Shown here: positions 8,648 to 12,743 of the stretch, piece by piece
Layout: the number at the start of each line of letters is the position of its first letter
Position numbering within the stretch: the stretch's first letter is position 1
Source: Bacteroidales bacterium
GTDB taxonomy: Bacteria > Bacteroidota > Bacteroidia > Bacteroidales > WCHB1-69
NCBI GenBank assembly: GCA_031266895.1
Contig: JAISAD010000133.1
Coordinates: forward strand, 1 to 12,743
DNA length: 12,743 bases
Direction: 5' to 3'
The notes under the pieces: generated by a model
Databases searched by the model: none
The model's input: the letters and a program-made list of their open reading frames with translations, nothing else
Told to the model about the DNA's origin: nothing
Made by a program: the position numbers and the translations under genes

Positions 8648-9082
8648 TTAATCATCCAGATTTCGCAGCGTTCCGTCTTTACGAAATTCCAAATCCAAAT
8701 CATTCGACAAGCCTATTTCATAACCATACCATTCTTTACTGACTTCATTAATAAATACTTGTGAGAAGGAGGAAACAATATAGGCATAAATACTCTGAGG
8801 AATTAAATTGAGCACGCTTTCCGGTATGGGCTGCATTTTGCCATCCACATCATCCCATTCGCCATTGCGTTTAAATTCTACCTGAAATCCATTGGCCAGA
8901 AATACGGTATAGCTGCCGTCATTATCTTTGATAACCTGATTAATAGTGGCATCTGAAAAATGAGACTTTAAGAAGGTTTGGCTTTTTGCGGGCAATTTTT
9001 GACTGGGAACAATTCGATCCTCGCATCCGAAGAACAGTGCGGCCAGCAAGACAGCACAGATTATTTGAACTCTGATTTTCAT
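8648..9082 (-). CDS. PepSY-like (DUF2874-type) lipoprotein
   Basis: The 144-residue product has a lipoprotein signal: basic start, hydrophobic core and lipobox 'LFFGC' with Cys20 as probable lipidation site. Two similar beta-alpha modules follow. Residues ~34-80 hold 'FLKSHFSDATINQVIKDNDG', 'YTVFLANGFQVEFKRNGEW'. Residues ~95-143 hold 'IYAYIVSSFSQVFINEV' and 'YEIGLSNDLDLEFRKDGTL'. The order (helix, strand, strand ending in hydrophobic-E-F-x-x-x-G) is that of PepSY-like / beta-lactamase-inhibitor-like proteins common in Bacteroidetes. Their biochemical role is not established. It lies 39 bp after the related 9122-9643 gene, with no clear promoter in the gap, so the pair are probably one transcript. 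The C-terminus 'LRNLDD' ends 49 bp from the methyltransferase start. Confidence 0.82.
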   Translation of the reverse strand: MKIRVQIICAVLLAALFFGCEDRIVPSQKLPAKSQTFLKSHFSDATINQVIKDNDGSYTVFLANGFQVEFKRNGEWDDVDGKMQPIPESVLNLIPQSIYAYIVSSFSQVFINEVSKEWYGYEIGLSNDLDLEFRKDGTLRNLDD

Positions 9083-9121
9083 ACTGATTTGATTTTAAAA
9101 AGATTATGCATATTGCTTATA

Positions 9122-9643
9122 TTAATAGTCGAACCACTGCTTTTGGATCACTCCATCGTTTTTTACGATTAATTTTACTTCCGAATCACCGTATTCCATC
9201 TCTATTTTGTAAAAAACCTGCGAGCCTCTGAAAATTTTCTTTACATCTTCAAATTTATATTTGGGATACTGATTGGAAGCGGCATTTTTTACAATAGCAG
9301 GCAAGTCATAGTGTGAAATTTTACGGGAATACATAATCAAATTGCCCTTAGCATCGTAAAATGCCTCAAAATCCTTATGTTGAATATTAAAATCCACTTC
9401 ATAAAGATTGCTGTACATCTCCCATTCAACATCGAAAGCGTTGGGAAAATCTTGCATGAATTTTTGCTGCAAAGTATTGGGCGGAAAACAGTCTTGGGAG
9501 TGATTTGAGCGATAAGCGCTAATCATCTGCTCAATTTCCGCATCGGAATAGGTTGTGGACATGATTGGGTTTTGTGCTTGAGCTATTAGGCAAAATGCCA
9601 CAGCCGCAAGGCTTAACATAGATTTTTTGATAAATTCTCTCAT
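9122..9643 (-). CDS. Exported PepSY-like (DUF2874-type) protein
   Basis: The 173-residue product begins with a Sec signal peptide (cleavage likely at AQA-Q, residues 23-24) and has no lipobox, so it is probably periplasmic. Two PepSY-like modules are visible. Residues ~55-105 run 'LQQKFMQDFPNAFDVEWE' and 'YEVDFNIQHKDFEAFYDAKG'. Residues ~112-173 run 'LPAIVKNAASNQYPKYKFEDV' and 'YKIEMEYGDSEVKLIVKNDG', ending in 'QKQWFDY'. It is the first gene of a likely two-gene unit with the lipoprotein downstream and follows the kinase gene after a 99-bp gap holding a promoter. A part in envelope sensing with the adjacent two-component system is suggested by position and by a shared promoter core; this is inference. 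Confidence 0.82.
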   Translation of the reverse strand: MREFIKKSMLSLAAVAFCLIAQAQNPIMSTTYSDAEIEQMISAYRSNHSQDCFPPNTLQQKFMQDFPNAFDVEWEMYSNLYEVDFNIQHKDFEAFYDAKGNLIMYSRKISHYDLPAIVKNAASNQYPKYKFEDVKKIFRGSQVFYKIEMEYGDSEVKLIVKNDGVIQKQWFDY

Positions 9644-9682
9644 CTCTTTTGTACTTTAAAATATGATTACTTTTTTTGACTG

Positions 9683-9724
9683 CAAAAAAACAACGCAAAT
9701 CTGAAAAGAGTTGGGAATAATCAA
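9683..9724 (-). promoter_or_regulatory. Promoter region of the PepSY-like gene pair
   Basis: Two overlapping candidates are visible on the minus strand. One is TTG (9724-9722), 18 bases, then CAGATTTG (9703-9696), one mismatch to TAnnTTTG. The other is TTTTTTTG (9690-9683), one mismatch, which lies in the 14-bp sequence identical to the response regulator promoter core. The choice cannot be made from sequence alone. Confidence 0.5.
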
Positions 9725-9742
9725 AAAGAATAACTTGCTTTT

Positions 9743-11020
9743 TTATTTTTCTATTTTCACTTCAAAAACATGCCATCCTGTTTTATAATAGTAGCCTATC
9801 TCAATATGATACAGGTCGGCAATAGTTTTTACGATAGAAAGTCCCAAGCCCGATGATTTGCTGCTTTGTGCATTGGCCACATAGCGGTCGAAAATATTTT
9901 TATTGGGCGGCAGGGGAGCGCCGCTGTTGGCAATAGTCAGTGAACCTGCACGAAAGGCAATGGCGATATCACCGCCCTGCCGGTTGTGTGCAATAGCATT
10001 TTTGACAAGATTGGAAAGCATAATATGCGCCAAATCGGCATTCATCCGGCAGACAGGTATCTCAAAAGTTTCTACCTTTACCTCAATTTCCTTATACTGC
10101 AATAACTCTTCATAAATGGCCAACACATCCTCCATAAGGCTTTTCAAATCCACTGATTCCATATCGGAATATTGATTGTTTTTAATTTTGGAGATGAGCA
10201 GCAAATTATTATTCAGCTTTTTCATGCGCTCCAATACTGAAATAACCGTACTCAACTCCTGCATCTGCGTCTCTGTCAGCGAGCCTTCATTCATTAATGT
10301 CTCCAGCTTCATAATGGCTATCGCCACCGGTGTTTGCAACTCATGCGAAGCATTCTCAATAAAATTTTTTTGTTCCACAAAAGCCCCTATATTTTGTTCT
10401 AATAAATGCCTTACAGTATTATTTAATTGTTGATACTCCTGAATTGCAGTTTCCGAAAAATCGAATATCTTGGCACTGTCCAGCCGAAAAGCCTGCAATT
10501 TATGCAATAAATCATAAAAAGGCTTGTTGGTACGGTGAATAATGCGTTTTCCCACAATAATAAACACAACAGACAGGATAACCCACAGCATAATTAGAAG
10601 ATAGAGCATGTTTTTGATTAAATCATTCTGCTCTACTGTAGAGGTAAAACACTTTAATTTATAATGCCTTCCATTCGGTTCGCAATAAAATGCGGTAATA
10701 AGCATCCGTACTTCTTCCTCTTCCAGTTCGGTTTCAAAATAGAGTCTTTCAGTAGAGAAAAACTCTTTAAAATGTTCGGCCTCCTCAAATGGAATCTCCT
10801 CAATAATAACATTTAGCGGATTGTATTTTTGAAGTGTAATTACAAAATTGGAATCTCGATTGGCTTTCAGAATAAACTCCTGCTTCAAATTGAGCAGCCC
10901 TTCATCATTGCCATCGTGTATCTCTTTCATTTGCAGCAAAAAATAGATAAGCGACCAGAGCAGCAGCACCAGAATAAGAACCAAAGAGAGGCGTATTAAA
11001 AGATGATTAATGAGTTTCAT
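9743..11020 (-). CDS. Sensor histidine kinase of a two-component system
   Basis: The 425-residue inner-membrane kinase has TM1 at about residues 8-30, a ~100-residue periplasmic sensor region of no recognised family, and TM2 at about 137-158. A degenerate HAMP-like linker ('KPFYDLLHKLQAFRLD') follows. The dimerisation domain has H-box 'FIENASHELQTPVA', with His226 as phospho-acceptor. The ATPase domain has N-box 'NLVKNAIAHN' (N341), a G1 region 'IANSGAPLPP' (365-372) in place of the usual D-x-G-x-G, F-box 'IFDRYV' and G2 'SSGLGLSIV' (389-397). Start ATG 11020 was chosen because it directly precedes TM1 and overlaps the regulator's 3' end by 14 bp. A longer frame from 11065 would add 15 residues inside the regulator gene. 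The overlap implies translational coupling. The ligand is unknown. Confidence 0.94.
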   Translation of the reverse strand: MKLINHLLIRLSLVLILVLLLWSLIYFLLQMKEIHDGNDEGLLNLKQEFILKANRDSNFVITLQKYNPLNVIIEEIPFEEAEHFKEFFSTERLYFETELEEEEVRMLITAFYCEPNGRHYKLKCFTSTVEQNDLIKNMLYLLIMLWVILSVVFIIVGKRIIHRTNKPFYDLLHKLQAFRLDSAKIFDFSETAIQEYQQLNNTVRHLLEQNIGAFVEQKNFIENASHELQTPVAIAIMKLETLMNEGSLTETQMQELSTVISVLERMKKLNNNLLLISKIKNNQYSDMESVDLKSLMEDVLAIYEELLQYKEIEVKVETFEIPVCRMNADLAHIMLSNLVKNAIAHNRQGGDIAIAFRAGSLTIANSGAPLPPNKNIFDRYVANAQSSKSSGLGLSIVKTIADLYHIEIGYYYKTGWHVFEVKIEK

Positions 11021-11690
11021 AACACAATTTATATCCTGCGCCATACACATTTTCGAGTTGTACATCCGAAAAATTTTCCTTCAATTTCTTGCGCAGATTT
11101 TTTACTTGAGCATATATAAAATCGAAATTGTCAGCTGCATCAATATGATCGCCCCAAACATGTTCAGCCAAAGCCTCTTTAGTAATGAGCCGGTTGATAT
11201 TGGTGATTAGAAAATTGAGCATGTCAAATTCTTTTCTGTTGAGTTTTAATGACTTGCTGTTAACAGCAGCTTCCCGCTGTACAAAATCAATCGTAAGATT
11301 TCCTAAACTGACGGCCTGCTTCCCATCGTGCTGTTTGCGCCGCAACACAGCCTTAATGCGGGCATAAAGTTCGGCCAGGTGAAACGGTTTAGTGAGATAA
11401 TCGTCAGCCCCCAAATCAAGACCGGTAATTTTGTCTTCAAGCGAATTTTTAGCTGAAATAATAATGATATTGCCGCTTTTGCCCTTGGACTTCATCTGTT
11501 CCAGAATTTTCAATCCATCACCTCCGGGCAGTGCAATATCGAGTAAAATACAGTCGTAATCGTACATGAGCACCTTTTCAACCCCGGACACATAGTCGGT
11601 GGCTTTTTCTACCAGAAAATTTTCGGAAAGCAAAAAGGCTTCAATGGCTTTCAGCAAAACAAATTCATCTTCAATAACCAATATTTTCAT
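11007..11690 (-). CDS. OmpR/PhoB-family response regulator
   Basis: The 227-residue cytosolic DNA-binding regulator is partner of the overlapping kinase. The receiver domain (residues ~1-115) shows the acidic pair E7-D8, phospho-acceptor D51 in 'CILLDIALPGGDG', S79 in 'IIIISAKN' and K101 in 'DDYLTKPF'. The C-terminal winged helix (~128-225) shows 'LTIDF', 'LNRKEFDMLNFLITN', 'LAEHVWG', 'DFIYAQVKNLRKKL' and 'VYGAGYKL', as in Trans_reg_C proteins. Start ATG 11690 begins exactly at the conserved 'MKILVIEDE'. The frame extends upstream to 11765, but those 25 residues would span the promoter. A perfect palindrome 56 bp upstream of the start suggests autoregulation (inference). Confidence 0.96.
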   Translation of the reverse strand: MKILVIEDEFVLLKAIEAFLLSENFLVEKATDYVSGVEKVLMYDYDCILLDIALPGGDGLKILEQMKSKGKSGNIIIISAKNSLEDKITGLDLGADDYLTKPFHLAELYARIKAVLRRKQHDGKQAVSLGNLTIDFVQREAAVNSKSLKLNRKEFDMLNFLITNINRLITKEALAEHVWGDHIDAADNFDFIYAQVKNLRKKLKENFSDVQLENVYGAGYKLCYETH

Positions 11691-11707
11691 AACGGAGCAT
11701 TTGACTG

Positions 11708-11715
11708 CAAAAATA
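11708..11715 (-). promoter_or_regulatory. -7 box of the response regulator-kinase operon
   Basis: TATTTTTG on the minus strand matches TAnnTTTG exactly and lies 17 bases before the ATG at 11690. No TTG is found at the usual -33 spacing, which would fit a promoter needing an activator bound just upstream. That leader would be very short. Confidence 0.6.
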
Positions 11716-11745
11716 CGACAAAATAGCTGGCGTGTAATTTTTATA

Positions 11746-11764
11746 TGCATTTTGCCAAAATGCA
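11746..11764. promoter_or_regulatory. Perfect 9-1-9 palindrome, candidate operator
   Basis: TGCATTTTG (11746-11754), C, CAAAATGCA (11756-11764) is a perfect inverted repeat. It is 30 bases upstream of the regulator's -7 box and 81 bases upstream of the rightward -7 box, in the intergenic region between divergent genes. A further imperfect partner set, GCAAAT (11762-11767) and ATTTGC (11778-11783), follows it. Binding by the neighbouring regulator is inference. Confidence 0.55.
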
Positions 11765-11845
11765 AATTTTTGTCCTGATTTGCGCAGCATATTTATAGCA
11801 GTGTGCTTTTTATTATTTCAAAGCTGTTTGTTTTGATTTTTTATG

Positions 11846-11853
11846 TATTTTTG
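11846..11853 (+). promoter_or_regulatory. -7 box upstream of the META-like protein gene (repeat copy 1)
   Basis: TATTTTTG matches TAnnTTTG exactly on the plus strand. A TTTG at 11827-11830 is the nearest -33 candidate, but its 15-base spacing is short. Transcription from here would put the hairpin at 11871-11894 close to the 5' end of the mRNA. Confidence 0.5.
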
Positions 11854-11864
11854 CGATTTTAAAC

Positions 11865-11922
11865 AGTCAAGTTCTCAGACTAAAAGTTGAGAACAAAATT
11901 GTAAGTTTCAAATTAATATGCA
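11865..11922 (+). repeat. 58-bp exact direct repeat, copy 1 (leader with hairpin)
   Basis: Every base from 11865 to 11922 is identical to 12686-12743, 821 bp downstream. Similarity extends 19 bases further left, through the TATTTTTG box, with only three mismatches. Inside, GTTCTCA (11871-11877) and TGAGAAC (11888-11894) form a stem. It continues with ACT/AGT across a single bulged G and closes on an AAA loop. The second half is AT-rich and unstructured. The copy ends three bases before the in-frame ATG at 11925. Confidence 0.9.
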
Positions 11923-12008
11923 CTATGAAACAACCGATTAAAATCACCCGAAGAAGCGGCAGCAGTATTTTCGCCGCAATGCACAGAAGTCTAACCCTTA
12001 AGGGGAAA

Positions 12009-12013
12009 GGAGG
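12009..12013 (+). promoter_or_regulatory. Strong Shine-Dalgarno deciding the start of the META-like protein
   Basis: GGAGG sits seven bases before ATG 12021, inside AAAGGAGG, which is ideal placement. Strong Shine-Dalgarno sites are unusual in Bacteroidetes, so this stands out and favours 12021 over the upstream in-frame ATG 11925. A palindrome CCCTTAAGGG (11995-12004) and a possible AATGCA/TGCATT stem around the site may control access. Confidence 0.6.
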
Positions 12014-12020
12014 TTGCATT

Positions 12021-12527
12021 ATGAAAAAGCCAATTGTACAGGGCAGCAGCCTGTTCTTGCTGCTGACTTTACTTGTAGTTACGTTTATGGCGGCAGAGTG
12101 CAAGAAACCGAATAAGGGTGACATAAAATCTGAAAAGAACACTCAATTATATAATACATGGATATTGATACAAAAAGACAATGATGGAGTTGTAACCATA
12201 TCACCTGAAAACGATGTATATCCTATAACCTTGACAATTGATGAAGATAATCAAATTAAAGGCAGACATGATGCGAATGTTTATAAAGGGATTTACCAAA
12301 TAAATCAAAACAGTATTTTTTTTACTTTTAATGAAATAACAGATGTTATGGATATAAACTGGTATCTTGATTACCTTTCTGAACTTGAAAATATTGATAA
12401 TATCTTGTACATCAGTAATGATACACTGCAATTATCAGGAAAAAACAGTTCTTTGAAATTACTTTTTTTAAACAAAGGAAAATTTGAGGATGAATTTTTT
12501 GAATTAGAAGAATGGTATAACTTTTAA
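12021..12527 (+). CDS. Small exported META/HslJ-like protein, possible lipoprotein
   Basis: The 168-residue product starts with a signal-like segment (MKKP, then a hydrophobic 'LFLLLTLLVVTFMAA') ending in 'ECKKPN'. The Cys may be lipidated, but Glu just before it is a poor lipobox. The rest resembles the META/HslJ fold: 'LYNTWILI', 'YPITLTIDEDNQIKGRHDANVYKGIYQI', 'IFFTFNEITD', 'WYLDYLSELENIDNILYISNDTLQLSG' and 'LKLLFLNKG'. Its order of W-x-L, N-x-Y-x-G-x-Y, threonine stretch and D-x-L-x-L matches the family loosely. Function is unknown; HslJ-type proteins are envelope proteins. The frame is open to ATG 11925, which would add a basic 32-residue extension ('MKQPIKITRRSGSS...'). I prefer 12021 for its Shine-Dalgarno and signal peptide. 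The gene is more AT-rich than its neighbours. Confidence 0.6.
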   Translation: MKKPIVQGSSLFLLLTLLVVTFMAAECKKPNKGDIKSEKNTQLYNTWILIQKDNDGVVTISPENDVYPITLTIDEDNQIKGRHDANVYKGIYQINQNSIFFTFNEITDVMDINWYLDYLSELENIDNILYISNDTLQLSGKNSSLKLLFLNKGKFEDEFFELEEWYNF

Positions 12528-12685
12528 AATTACAAAACAATGAAAAAAATAATAACATGGCGCATACCATTTATCCCTTCTAAAAATCATTGCAAGTGAT
12601 AATACAAAACATTCAATTGAGGGGAAAAAAATCTCAAGACTGACAATTTCTGGCAGATTTATGTCGTATTTTTGCATTTTTAAAT
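12528..12685 (+). other. Non-coding gap with a 19-codon mini-ORF
   Basis: This 158-bp stretch separates the META-like gene from the second repeat copy. It holds ATG 12541 to TGA 12600, encoding a 19-residue peptide beginning MKKIITWRIPF. It starts like an exported protein and then stops, so it may be a gene remnant or chance. No terminator hairpin is evident after the gene at 12527. Right of 12600 it is AT-rich and leads into the second promoter-like box. Confidence 0.4.
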
Positions 12686-12743
12686 AGTCAAGTTCTCAGA
12701 CTAAAAGTTGAGAACAAAATTGTAAGTTTCAAATTAATATGCA
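12667..12743 (+). repeat. Second copy of the promoter/leader repeat, running to the window end
   Basis: TATTTTTG at 12667-12674 repeats the -7 box of copy 1, and 12686-12743 is identical to 11865-11922, including the hairpin arms at 12692-12698 and 12709-12715. The window stops at the last identical base, so the gene it should serve is not seen. Confidence 0.85.

Noticed and set aside
8599..8703. Longer N-terminus for the methyltransferase (ATG 8703).
   Set aside because: It overlaps the PepSY-like gene, spans a good promoter and adds residues outside the family's conserved region.
11691..11765. Longer N-terminus for the response regulator (ATG 11765).
   Set aside because: It would cover the -7 box and palindrome; receiver homology starts precisely at ATG 11690.
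11871..11894. Leader hairpin as an integron attC-like recombination site.
   Set aside because: The arms GTTCTCA/TGAGAAC lack the GTTRRRY/RYYYAAC core pattern, and no integrase is in the window. A cassette idea is kept only as one possibility.
11865..12743. Repeat pair as CRISPR, insertion sequence ends or a diversity-generating element.
   Set aside because: Only two direct copies 821 bp apart, no short regular spacers, no transposase, no reverse transcriptase, and no terminal inverted repeats.

Overview
The window looks like a chromosomal segment of a Bacteroidetes bacterium that has a type IX secretion system (T9SS). Four observations point there. A giant surface protein ends in a T9SS type A C-terminal sorting domain. 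Bacteroidetes-type -7 boxes (TAnnTTTG) lie upstream of several genes. Two tandem PepSY-like (DUF2874-type) exported proteins are present. The histidine kinase has the 'ENASHELQTP' H-box style common in this phylum. The sequence does not allow a species call.

Layout. (1) 1-6318 (+): the 3' part of a very large multi-domain Ig/BIG2/PKD-like secreted protein; its start lies left of the window. (2) 6423-7892 (+): an outer-membrane beta-barrel protein with a C-terminal OmpA domain, probably in the same transcription unit, with a strong hairpin in the 104-bp gap. (3) 7916-7952: a terminator hairpin shared by convergent genes. (4) 7951-8598 (-): protein-L-isoaspartate O-methyltransferase with its own promoter. 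(5) 8648-9082 and 9122-9643 (-): two small exported PepSY-like proteins, the first a lipoprotein. (6) 9743-11020 and 11007-11690 (-): a sensor histidine kinase and an OmpR-family response regulator, overlapping by 14 bp, regulator first. (7) 11691-12020: a divergent intergenic region with facing promoters, a perfect 9-1-9 palindrome and a structured leader. (8) 12021-12527 (+): a small exported META/HslJ-like protein. (9) 12528-12743: a non-coding stretch ending in a second copy of the promoter and leader found upstream of gene 8. The exact repeat is 58 bp and the copies are 821 bp apart.

How the genes may work together. The regulator, kinase and PepSY-like pair are co-oriented, and the regulator and PepSY promoters share a 14-bp identical core. 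This suggests one envelope-sensing module in which the two-component system controls, or is tuned by, the exported PepSY-like proteins. The giant T9SS protein and the OmpA-barrel protein form a separate cell-surface unit. The most unusual feature is the repeated promoter/leader at the right end. It could be the head of a tandem family of small exported proteins sharing one 5' control sequence, but the gene after the second copy is outside the window.
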